Source: Methanobacteriota archaeon
GTDB taxonomy: Archaea > Halobacteriota > Methanomicrobia > Methanomicrobiales > Methanoculleaceae
Reading direction: 5' to 3'
DNA: 30,081 bases
Assembly (NCBI GenBank): GCA_023457135.1
Contig: JAEWMO010000185.1
Location: 1-30,081 of the forward strand
How positions within the stretch are numbered: the stretch's first letter is position 1; each line of letters opens with the position of its first letter. This document shows, in pieces, positions 23,287 to 29,449 of the stretch. The notes under the pieces were generated by a model. The model did no database searches, had not been told where the DNA came from, and was given only the letters and a program-made list of their open reading frames with translations. Made by a program: the position numbers and the translations under genes.

Positions 23287-23490
23287 ATGGTCGTGCGGAC
23301 GAAGAAAGTGGTCAAGGTCTGCCGCGAGTGCCACCGGGTCGTCGAAGGGGAGTCCTGCGTCATCTGCGGCACATCGAACCTGAGCGAGGACTGGGCCGGC
23401 TACCTGGTCATCATCGATCCCGAACACTCGGATATCGCAAAGAAGATGCATATCTCCCTGCCCGGCCGGTACGCGCTGAAGGTCCGCTGA
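23287..23490 (+). CDS. spt4: Transcription elongation factor Spt4 (RpoE'')
   Basis: This 67-aa zinc-ribbon protein pairs with Spt5 (NusG-like) to keep RNA polymerase processive. Two cysteine pairs, CREC and CVIC (residues 13-16 and about 25-28), bind the zinc, and the tail SDIAKKMHISLPGRYALKV is characteristic. Its stop codon overlaps the next start by one base (TGATG). It directly follows rpo7, as in most Euryarchaea. Confidence 0.94.
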   Translation: MVVRTKKVVKVCRECHRVVEGESCVICGTSNLSEDWAGYLVIIDPEHSDIAKKMHISLPGRYALKVR

Positions 23491-23975
23491 TGCTCCGGCT
23501 CCCCGAAGCGCACCGCGACCTCTTCAAGAAACCGTTCGGCACCCTGTATGGGTGTATCGGCGAACTCCTCCCCCGGCTGGAAGGCCGGGCGGTCTACGCC
23601 GTCGGCGACGTGGTGACCCACAACCTCGTCGATGCCGGGCTCGTGCCGGATATCGCCATCATCGACGGCTACACGATGCGCTCACCCTGCACCCGCTCGC
23701 CCCTTCTCCAGGCGAGACGGCTGACGGCGAAGAACCCCCCCGGCACGATCACCGACGAACTCACCGGGGCGATCGATGACCTTCTCCGGAACCCTCCCGG
23801 CGTCATCTTCGTCGACGGCGAGGAGGATCTTGCAGTCATTCCTCTCGTCCTTGCGGCACCAATCGGCGCCGCGATCCTCTACGGGCAGCCGGGAGAGGGC
23901 GTCGTTCTGCGGATCGTCGACGATGCGGCAAAACGGGAGGCCGCGGCGATGCTCGAAGTTTTTGTGCGCGAGTGA
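23490..23975 (+). CDS. GTP-dependent dephospho-CoA kinase (DUF359 family)
   Basis: This 161-aa protein matches the archaeal DUF359 family, shown in Thermococcus to be a GTP-dependent dephospho-CoA kinase, the last step of coenzyme A synthesis. Family segments visible are FKKPFGTLYG, YAVGDVVTHNLVDAGLVPDI, IIDGYTMRSP, VDGEEDLAVIPLVLAAPIGA and YGQPGEGVVLRIVD; GEED probably holds a catalytic acid. The ATG overlaps the spt4 stop. This position after rpo7-spt4 is common in methanogens. No ribosome binding site is needed if translation is coupled. Confidence 0.92.
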   Translation: MLRLPEAHRDLFKKPFGTLYGCIGELLPRLEGRAVYAVGDVVTHNLVDAGLVPDIAIIDGYTMRSPCTRSPLLQARRLTAKNPPGTITDELTGAIDDLLRNPPGVIFVDGEEDLAVIPLVLAAPIGAAILYGQPGEGVVLRIVDDAAKREAAAMLEVFVRE

Positions 23976-24204
23976 AGGCACTGGACTATATCGAAGTGCG
24001 AGCGTAAGCGGGCTTGAGCACCGCAGGTGCGGAGAACGCGAAGCCGGCGCGGGTTGTTGATGCTCCTCTTCGCGGCTTCGCGTCTCGAAGAACTTCGTTC
24101 TTCTCATGCTCCGCTCCTGACGGAACGTTGCACTTTGTGTGAGGCATACCGGGAGGAGCTCGAGCACCGGAGAGAGGCCCGGCACCCGCCCCCCCATACC
24201 AGAG
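23976..24204. repeat. Repeat-like, hairpin-rich insert between the dephospho-CoA kinase gene and rps24e
   Basis: These 229 bases separate genes that otherwise sit close together. They contain three perfect inverted repeats: CCGCA-GG-TGCGG (24021-24032), ACGCGAAGCCG with its inverse (24036-24046 and 24073-24083), and GAAGAAC-TTC-GTTCTTC (24087-24103). The palindromic, phrase-like sequence looks like a dispersed intergenic element of the REP type. Only one copy is present in this window, so its repeated nature is a guess. No gene is supported in it. Confidence 0.35.
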
Positions 24205-24241
24205 TTTAAATAAATCCGCCAACAACATTTTAGGGATATCG
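24205..24241 (+). promoter_or_regulatory. rps24e promoter
   Basis: TTTAAATAA (24205-24213) is a good archaeal TATA box, 28-36 bases before the rps24e ATG. Transcription should start near 24234, giving a leader of only a few bases. TAGGGATAT just before the ATG has no strong ribosome binding site. Confidence 0.6.
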
Positions 24242-24535
24242 ATGGATTTCGAAATTACCCGTGATGTGAGGAACGAGCTGCTGAACCGGAGGGAACTTGC
24301 GTTTACCCTCACCTTTGACGGCCCGACGCCCTCGCGGAAGAGTATCCAGGAGAAACTCGCCGCAATGCTGAATAAGAACGAAAACCTCCTCGTGCTGGAC
24401 CTGGAGAGGACCCGGTACGGTGCGATGGAACTCGTCGGCCGTGCCCGTATCTACGACGACGAAGAGAGCAAGAAATCGACCGAGAAGGCTTACCTGCTCA
24501 AGCGCGGCGAGCCGAAGGCCGAGAGTGAGGCGTAA
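24242..24535 (+). CDS. rps24e: Small ribosomal subunit protein eS24
   Basis: This is ribosomal protein S24e, 97 aa, an archaeal/eukaryotic 30S protein. The start MDFEITRDVRNELLNRRE and the following FTLTFDGPTPSRKSI are family hallmarks; RYGAMELVGRARIYDD completes the beta sheet. The C-terminal tail is short and charged. rps27ae starts two bases after its stop, the usual archaeal pairing. Confidence 0.96.
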   Translation: MDFEITRDVRNELLNRRELAFTLTFDGPTPSRKSIQEKLAAMLNKNENLLVLDLERTRYGAMELVGRARIYDDEESKKSTEKAYLLKRGEPKAESEA

Positions 24536-24537
24536 CC

Positions 24538-24720
24538 ATGGCAGCCAAGAAGCAGCAGGAGTCGACCAAGGTCAAGAGACACGAGTGTTACGAGGTCAAT
24601 GGCGACAAGGCAGTCCTGCAGAAGCGGCACTGCCCCCGGTGCGGCCCCGGCGTCCTGATGGCCGAGCACAAGGACCGGGCAGCCTGCGGCAAGTGCGGCT
24701 ACACCGAGTTCCGGAAGTAG
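24538..24720 (+). CDS. rps27ae: Small ribosomal subunit protein eS31 (S27ae)
   Basis: This 60-aa zinc-ribbon ribosomal protein has CPRCGPG and CGKCGYTEF as its two metal-binding pairs and a lysine-rich N-terminus. In eukaryotes it is fused to ubiquitin; here it is free-standing, as in other archaea. It follows rps24e with a two-base gap and shares its promoter. Confidence 0.96.
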   Translation: MAAKKQQESTKVKRHECYEVNGDKAVLQKRHCPRCGPGVLMAEHKDRAACGKCGYTEFRK

Positions 24721-24749
24721 GTCCTCACCTTACCGATACCAGAATACCA

Positions 24750-24807
24750 CTGCGGCCGCGAAGACCGCCTGCCCCCGCCTGCAGGCCCCGGCCGCAGCCG
24801 ATCTTTT
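24750..24807 (+). terminator. Hairpin plus T-run after rps27ae
   Basis: CTGCGGCCG (24750-24758) pairs perfectly with CGGCCGCAG (24789-24797), a nine-base stem closing a 30-base loop, followed by CCGATCTTTT. It lies 30 bases after rps27ae and 23 bases before kae1-bud32, so it probably separates the two transcripts. The T-rich part may double as the promoter of the next gene. Confidence 0.5.
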
Positions 24808-24829
24808 CATAAGGGAGTTCTCCTGTTTT

Positions 24830-26416
24830 ATGTCCGATACAAATCCCCGTGAGGGGCTGGTGCTGGGGCTTGAAGGGACGGCCTGGAATATCAGTGCCGC
24901 TCTCTTCGGGGATGACCTGGTCGCCCTCCATTCTGCACCCTACGTCCCGCCGAAAGGAGGGATCCACCCCCGCGAGGCCGCGCAGCACCACGCCTCGGTG
25001 ATGAAGGAGGTCGTCGGCCGCGTGCTCATGGAGCCGGACCGGGTCCGGGCGGTCGCCTTCTCCCAGGGACCCGGCCTCGGCCCGTCCCTCCGGACGGTGG
25101 CGACCGCCGCCCGTGCCCTCTCGATAGCGCTCGGCGTGCCGCTCGTCGGCGTCAACCACTGCGTGGCGCACGTCGAGATCGGGCGGTGGGCGACCGGGTT
25201 TACCGACCCGATCGTCCTGTACGCGAGCGGCGCGAACACGCAGGTGCTCGGCTACCTGAACGGCCGCTACCGGATCTTCGGGGAGACGCTCGATATCGGG
25301 ATCGGGAACGCTCTTGACAAGTTCGCCCGGGGCCACGACCTCCCGCACCCGGGCGGGCCGATCATCGAGAAACTCGCGCGCGAGGGGAACTACATCGAGC
25401 TCCCCTACACGGTGAAGGGGATGGACCTCGCCTTCTCCGGGCTTGTGAGCGCGGCGCAGGAGAGCACCGCACCGCTCGAGGACGTCTGCGCCGGCCTGCA
25501 GGAGACGGCGTTTGCGATGTGCGTCGAGGTGACCGAGCGGGCGCTTGCCCACGCAGGGAAGGATGAGGTGCTCCTCGTCGGCGGTGTCGGGGCGAACTCG
25601 CGGCTCCAGGAGATGCTCCGGATCATGTGCGAGGAGAGAGGGGCGTCGTTCGCCGTCCCGGAGCGGACCTACCTCGGCGACAACGGGGCGATGATCGCCT
25701 ATACAGGCAAGGTCATGCTGGAGCACGGGACGACGATCCCCCTTGCGGAGTCGCAGATCCGGCCGGGCTACCGGGCCGACGAGGTGGCGGTCACCTGGCG
25801 CGGGGACGAACCCGGCGAGGTCTTCACGGTCGGGCCGCATGACGGGGGGACCGCCCGCGGCGCCGAGGCGGTCGTGGAGATCGGAGAGGACGTCGTGGTC
25901 AAGCGCCGGCCGGGCAAGCGCTACCGGAACCCGGGCCTTGACCGGCGGCTGATCACGGAGCGGACCCGGGCCGAGGCCCGCCTCATCGCGGCGGCCCGGC
26001 GGGCGGGGGTCCCGACCCCGGTGATCCGCGACATCACGCAGGATACGATCGTCATGGAGCGGGTCGAGGGGGAGGTGCTGAAGTACGTCACGACGCCGGA
26101 AAACGTCGTCCTCGCGGGCGAGGCGGTCGGGAGGCTGCACGGGGCGGGGATCGTCCACGGCGACCTGACGACGAGCAACATGATCGTCCGTCGCGATCAG
26201 TGCGTCCTGATCGACTTCGGGCTCGCGTCCACCTCCCCGGAGGTCGAGAGCCGGGGGGTCGACCTCCACGTCTTCTTCCAGACGCTCGAGAGCACCACAG
26301 AGAACTTCGCCGAACTGAAGCAGGCCTTCGTCGACGGCTACACGGCTGCGTTTGCCGGGGCACAGGAGGTTCTCGCGCGCGAACACGAGGTCGAACTGCG
26401 GGGGCGTTACCTGTGA
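24830..26416 (+). CDS. Kae1-Bud32 fusion: tRNA t6A threonylcarbamoyltransferase and its kinase
   Basis: This 528-aa fusion joins two KEOPS subunits that make the t6A modification of ANN-decoding tRNAs. Residues 1 to about 325 are Kae1, with the ASKHA fold (GLEGTAWN), HPREAAQHHA (H46, H53, H54) and the iron ligands H110 and H114 in VNHCVAHVEIG, and LGDNGAMIAYTG near residue 285. Residues about 340-528 are the small kinase/ATPase Bud32, with the VVVKRRPGKRYRNPGLD lysine region, HGDLTTSN (H443, D445) and the DFG aspartate D462. The same fusion is known in Methanocaldococcus and many Euryarchaea. Bud32 here controls Kae1 activity within one chain. No clear ribosome binding site is seen. Confidence 0.95.
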   Translation: MSDTNPREGLVLGLEGTAWNISAALFGDDLVALHSAPYVPPKGGIHPREAAQHHASVMKEVVGRVLMEPDRVRAVAFSQGPGLGPSLRTVATAARALSIALGVPLVGVNHCVAHVEIGRWATGFTDPIVLYASGANTQVLGYLNGRYRIFGETLDIGIGNALDKFARGHDLPHPGGPIIEKLAREGNYIELPYTVKGMDLAFSGLVSAAQESTAPLEDVCAGLQETAFAMCVEVTERALAHAGKDEVLLVGGVGANSRLQEMLRIMCEERGASFAVPERTYLGDNGAMIAYTGKVMLEHGTTIPLAESQIRPGYRADEVAVTWRGDEPGEVFTVGPHDGGTARGAEAVVEIGEDVVVKRRPGKRYRNPGLDRRLITERTRAEARLIAAARRAGVPTPVIRDITQDTIVMERVEGEVLKYVTTPENVVLAGEAVGRLHGAGIVHGDLTTSNMIVRRDQCVLIDFGLASTSPEVESRGVDLHVFFQTLESTTENFAELKQAFVDGYTAAFAGAQEVLAREHEVELRGRYL

Positions 26417-27003
26417 AGCTCGCGGTGGTGACCGGCAACCCGAACAAGGCGCGGGAGGTGGCCGCCTACTTCGAGGGAGTGCTGGAGGTCGAGCACGTCC
26501 CCCTGGACTGCCCGGAGTTCCGCGACGACGACGTCGGGGAGATCGCGCGGGGGAAGGCGGAGTTCGCCTACCGCACGCTCTCCCGCCCCCTGATCGTCGA
26601 CGACACCGCGCTCTCCATCGACGCGCTCCGGGGGTTCCCCGGCCCCTACGCCGCCTACGTCCAGAAGACCATCGGCAACGCCGGCATCCTGAAGCTGATG
26701 GAGGGCGTTATCGACCGGAATGCCCACTTCGAGACGGCGATCGCGTTTGCCGACGGGCGGGGCATCCGGGTCTTCCGGGGCATCCTCCCGGGAACGATCG
26801 TCGCTCCCCGCGGCGAGGAAGGGTTCGGTTACGACCCGATCTTTGCCTATGAGGGGCAGACACTCGCCGAGATGCCGCTCGCCGCAAAGAGCCGGGTCTC
26901 CCACCGGGCACGGGCACTCGAGGCCTTCCGCGCCTGGGTGGAGCAGGATGCGGGGCACGGCCTCCCCGGCGACAGAACTGTTAATAGGACCAAGAACGAA
27001 TAG
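26413..27003 (+). CDS. XTP/dITP diphosphatase (RdgB/HAM1 family)
   Basis: This 196-aa house-cleaning enzyme hydrolyses XTP, ITP and dITP to monophosphates so that deaminated purines are not built into nucleic acids. TGNPNKAREV (residues 7-16), DDTALSIDALRGFPGPYAAYV, the basic core and GFGYDPIF, then SHRARALEAF, are the family motifs. The GTG start overlaps the kae1-bud32 stop (GTGA). The long frame upstream of it belongs to another gene's sequence. The kae1-bud32/RdgB pairing recurs in Methanomicrobia-like genomes and reflects tRNA and nucleotide quality control in one transcript. Confidence 0.94.
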   Translation: MKLAVVTGNPNKAREVAAYFEGVLEVEHVPLDCPEFRDDDVGEIARGKAEFAYRTLSRPLIVDDTALSIDALRGFPGPYAAYVQKTIGNAGILKLMEGVIDRNAHFETAIAFADGRGIRVFRGILPGTIVAPRGEEGFGYDPIFAYEGQTLAEMPLAAKSRVSHRARALEAFRAWVEQDAGHGLPGDRTVNRTKNE

Positions 27004-27031
27004 TACCCATCTGACAAGTGGTGTTTTCAAC

Positions 27032-27178
27032 ATGGCAAGATTTCCCGAAGCTGAAGCACGTCTGCTCAACGTAAAGATCTGCATGAAATGCAACGCCCGG
27101 AACGCAATCCGCGCGACCCGCTGCCGCAAGTGCGGCTCGGAAGAACTCCGGCCCAAGTCCAAGGAACGGAAGGCGTAA
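27032..27178 (+). CDS. rpl40e: Large ribosomal subunit protein eL40
   Basis: This 48-aa basic zinc-ribbon ribosomal protein has CMKC and CRKCG metal-binding pairs and ends in a lysine/arginine tail (RPKSKERKA). In eukaryotes it is made as a ubiquitin fusion; the archaeal form is free. It lies 28 bases after the RdgB-like gene; TGTTAATAGG near 26979-26988 could be its own promoter, within the end of the upstream gene. The true start is the ATG at 27032; the longer open frame upstream is out of context. Confidence 0.95.
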   Translation: MARFPEAEARLLNVKICMKCNARNAIRATRCRKCGSEELRPKSKERKA

Positions 27179-27193
27179 CGTCGCTGTAACTGC

Positions 27194-27240
27194 GGACCTC
27201 CCGCCGCGGCGGGGCCGGGGGTCCGGTATACTCTTTTTCT
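27194..27240 (+). terminator. Hairpin plus T-run terminator after rpl40e
   Basis: GGACC (27194-27198) pairs with GGTCC (27220-27224) and encloses an inner CCCGCCGCGGCGGG palindrome. A five-T run lies at 27234-27238. It terminates the kae1-bud32/rpl40e unit before the convergent gene. Confidence 0.6.
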
Positions 27241-27274
27241 TGTGTTATTAAACGTGGAGGCGGTATCCCGCCCG

Positions 27275-27925
27275 TCACGCGCTGTAATAGGTGACCTTCC
27301 GGCCCTCTTCGCTGTACTCGCCCTTGTAGGTCTCGATGTTGCGCTTGTAGCCGATCCGGTCCGTGAAACCGAGGTCGCGGAGCCGCTCGCGGACCCGCAT
27401 CACGTCCGCCTCGTCGGCCCAGTCCCGGGTATAGACGTAGATGACGGCCCGCTCGTCACGCGAGTCGGGGTTGGGCTTTGCCGTGCTGATCTTGGCGGAT
27501 AGGCCGAGCTGCCCTCTGGCCGTCTCGTCCCGGACCTTCTTCCACGCCTCGTCCGCGTTCTCGGGGGGGACGAAGATGAGCCATTTGCCCACCTGCTCGT
27601 CGTCGAGGCCGCGCTCAAGGGGCCCCGGTGCATCCTGGACGATCCAGTACATCCGGGTCGTCTTTGAGGGGAGGACGCCCTCGCCTTCCCTGAGCGGTGC
27701 GTAGATGGCCTCGATCCCGCCGAACCGCCGGAGGAGAGCACCGGCAAGGTCCGGGTAGTCCTCCCCGAACCGCTCGAAGATCTCCGTGACGTCCGCCTCA
27801 AAGTCGACCCCCTGTTCGACGAGTTCAAAGAGGCACGGGCCCCTGAGACGGAGTTCGCGGTTGAGGTAGACCTCAAAGATCCCGTACGCGACGTCGGCCA
27901 GGGACTCCGGATCGATCTCTTCCAT
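27275..27925 (-). CDS. DUF1917/Bles03-like protein (putative phosphothreonine lyase domain)
   Basis: This 216-aa cytosolic protein has two parts. Residues 1 to about 85 are an acidic helical region. Residues about 88-216 resemble the DUF1917/Bles03 family, annotated elsewhere as putative phosphothreonine lyase-like: KWLIFVPPENADEAWKKV, LGLSAKISTAKPNP, VIYVYTRDWADEADVMRV and IGYKRNIETYKGEYS. The lysines in AKIS and GYKRN are candidates for the active site, but activity in this family is not proven. The frame converges on rpl40e. CTTTTTAG (about 27950-27957 on its strand) sits 25-30 bases before the ATG, so the mRNA is probably leaderless. Confidence 0.72.
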   Translation of the reverse strand: MEEIDPESLADVAYGIFEVYLNRELRLRGPCLFELVEQGVDFEADVTEIFERFGEDYPDLAGALLRRFGGIEAIYAPLREGEGVLPSKTTRMYWIVQDAPGPLERGLDDEQVGKWLIFVPPENADEAWKKVRDETARGQLGLSAKISTAKPNPDSRDERAVIYVYTRDWADEADVMRVRERLRDLGFTDRIGYKRNIETYKGEYSEEGRKVTYYSA

Positions 27926-28050
27926 ACTTATTGGTAACGGCAGGGACCCTAAAAAGAGTTCTGGAGTGTTCCCGGCCCGGCAGCTCCGGCGACGGCGTCC
28001 GCCGCTTCAGTGATATCTCCGAACACTTCGGCGGAGTTTGCGACACAGCA

Positions 28051-28113
28051 GCCCGGCATTATTGCCTGGACCGCACAGAGGTGCCGGCCACCCGGATGCG
28101 GATGGTGCCGGGC
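28051..28113. other. Nested inverted-repeat element upstream of htpX
   Basis: Three nested perfect stems occur in 63 bases: GCCCGGCA/TGCCGGGC (28051-28058 with 28106-28113), CCGCA/TGCGG (28071-28075 with 28097-28101) and GGTG/CACC (28080-28083 with 28089-28092). Together they make one long irregular hairpin. It lies in the 262-base gap between the DUF1917-like gene and htpX, where I see no gene. It may be a structured RNA or a repeat remnant; GC-rich DNA gives chance stems too. Confidence 0.3.
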
Positions 28114-28187
28114 TCCGGTTTCGAGGCGAGCGCCCGGTAAATTCCGGCGCATATCTTAAGACCTCACCGATCCAATATATCATCGTC

Positions 28188-29063
28188 ATGAAGTGGACGC
28201 GCGACTTAGGTCTCAATATGAGGATGCTTCTGACGTCGTTTCTGCTCCTCATAGTCTACCTTATCTTCCTCGGGGTTCTTTCCGCTCTTGGATTCCCCTT
28301 TGAGTTCCTCCTGCTGGTCGCCGCCGGTATGGCGTTCCTCCAGTTCTTCTTCTCCGACAAGCTCGTGCTCTGGAGTACCAGCACCCGCATCATCGGGGAA
28401 GACGAGTACCCGGAACTGCACCGGATGGTCGAGAGCCTCGCGACGAGGGCCGGCCTCCCGAAGCCGAAGGTCGGGATCATGGCCTCCCCGGTGCCGAACG
28501 CGTTTGCGACCGGGCGGAGTCCGAGCAACGCCGTCGTGGCGGTCACCGACTCCATCATGCGGGTGCTCACCCGCGAGGAACTGGAAGCAGTGCTCGCCCA
28601 CGAGATGGCGCACGTGAAGAACCGGGATATGCTGACGCTGACGATGGCGAGTTTCATATCGATGCTCGCCTTCCTGATCATGCGCAACTGGATATTCATC
28701 GGGCTCTTCAACAGCCGCGACAACAACATGGGCGCACTGATCCTGGTCTACGTCGTATCGATCATCGTCTGGCTGGTAAGCACCCTGCTCACCCGTGCGC
28801 TCTCCCGCTACCGGGAGTTCGTCGCCGACCGGGGCAGCGCCGAACTGACGGACAATCCCCGTGCGCTGATATCGGCGCTCCAGAAGATCAGCGGGCGGAT
28901 GGACTACGTTCCCGCCGAGAAGAAGCAGGAAGTCGAGGGTGCAAACGCCTTCTTCATCATCCCTGCCCTCTCGGGAAACACCCTGATGGAGCTCTTCTCG
29001 ACGCACCCGTCGCTTGAGAAGCGGGTGGCCGCCCTCGAAGAACTGGCCGCCGGGACACGGTAA
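28188..29063 (+). CDS. htpX: Membrane zinc metalloprotease HtpX
   Basis: HtpX is a membrane-embedded M48 protease that degrades damaged membrane proteins. The 291-aa protein, the normal size, has two membrane segments near the N-terminus (about residues 13-30 and 35-55), then the catalytic LAHEMAHVKNRD (HExxH). Two more membrane segments follow (about 160-205), then the third zinc ligand in REFVADRGSAEL. It ends with STHPSLEKRVAALEEL. The frame is open to 28038, but that extra part is Pro/Gly-rich non-coding sequence; the ATG at 28188 gives the family N-terminus. CATATCTTAAG (28150-28160) is a possible TATA box, giving a near-leaderless mRNA. Confidence 0.94.
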   Translation: MKWTRDLGLNMRMLLTSFLLLIVYLIFLGVLSALGFPFEFLLLVAAGMAFLQFFFSDKLVLWSTSTRIIGEDEYPELHRMVESLATRAGLPKPKVGIMASPVPNAFATGRSPSNAVVAVTDSIMRVLTREELEAVLAHEMAHVKNRDMLTLTMASFISMLAFLIMRNWIFIGLFNSRDNNMGALILVYVVSIIVWLVSTLLTRALSRYREFVADRGSAELTDNPRALISALQKISGRMDYVPAEKKQEVEGANAFFIIPALSGNTLMELFSTHPSLEKRVAALEELAAGTR

Positions 29064-29096
29064 TCCGGGAGTGTTTCCCGGAGCACAACCTTTTTT
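29064..29096 (+). terminator. Hairpin plus T-run terminator after htpX
   Basis: TCCGGGA (29064-29070) pairs with TCCCGGA (29076-29082) across a five-base loop, and a six-T run follows at 29091-29096. It starts directly after the htpX stop codon. Confidence 0.65.
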
Positions 29097-29449
29097 AAAC
29101 ATCGTTCTCACGCCGCATCAGAGCAGTCCGTCGGGGATGCGGCCGACTGCATCCAGAGGAGCGCTCCTTCCCGGAATCCACCGGTACCCGGTCCGGATCC
29201 GTTTTATAACAGCATAGATTATTTAAAAAATTATATATATTCAGATTACCTCCAGATCCCCGCTCTGTCAGCCTTACAGCCTCAAACAGTACACTCCGGC
29301 AATCAGCCCGGCGCTCCAGCCCCGGTGCTGCCCCGGCGCCACACAGGAACGGCCAGCCCATAACGCCGGTTAAACCCGCCTTCACCATACCGCTTACCAG
29401 GACCCACTTCCAGTCATGAGCACCGGGTGCAGTAGATAAGGTGATAGAA
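29097..29449. promoter_or_regulatory. 353-base gap with a strong AT-rich promoter-like tract
   Basis: No gene is supported here. The striking feature is an AT tract at 29213-29243 (ATTTAAAAAATTATATATAT inside it), in otherwise GC-rich DNA, plus GTTTTATAAC at 29200-29209. If it is the promoter of the surface-protein gene, the leader would be about 180-200 bases long, unusual among the short leaders elsewhere in the window. AAGGTGAT (29438-29445) is the ribosome binding site for the ATG at 29450. Confidence 0.4.

Noticed and set aside
27931..28140. 69-codon plus-strand frame in the gap before htpX
   Set aside because: No ribosome binding site, no recognisable motif, and it overlaps the nested hairpin.
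28038..28187. 50-residue N-terminal extension of HtpX
   Set aside because: The extension is Pro/Gly/His-rich and the family begins at the hydrophobic segment encoded just after 28188.
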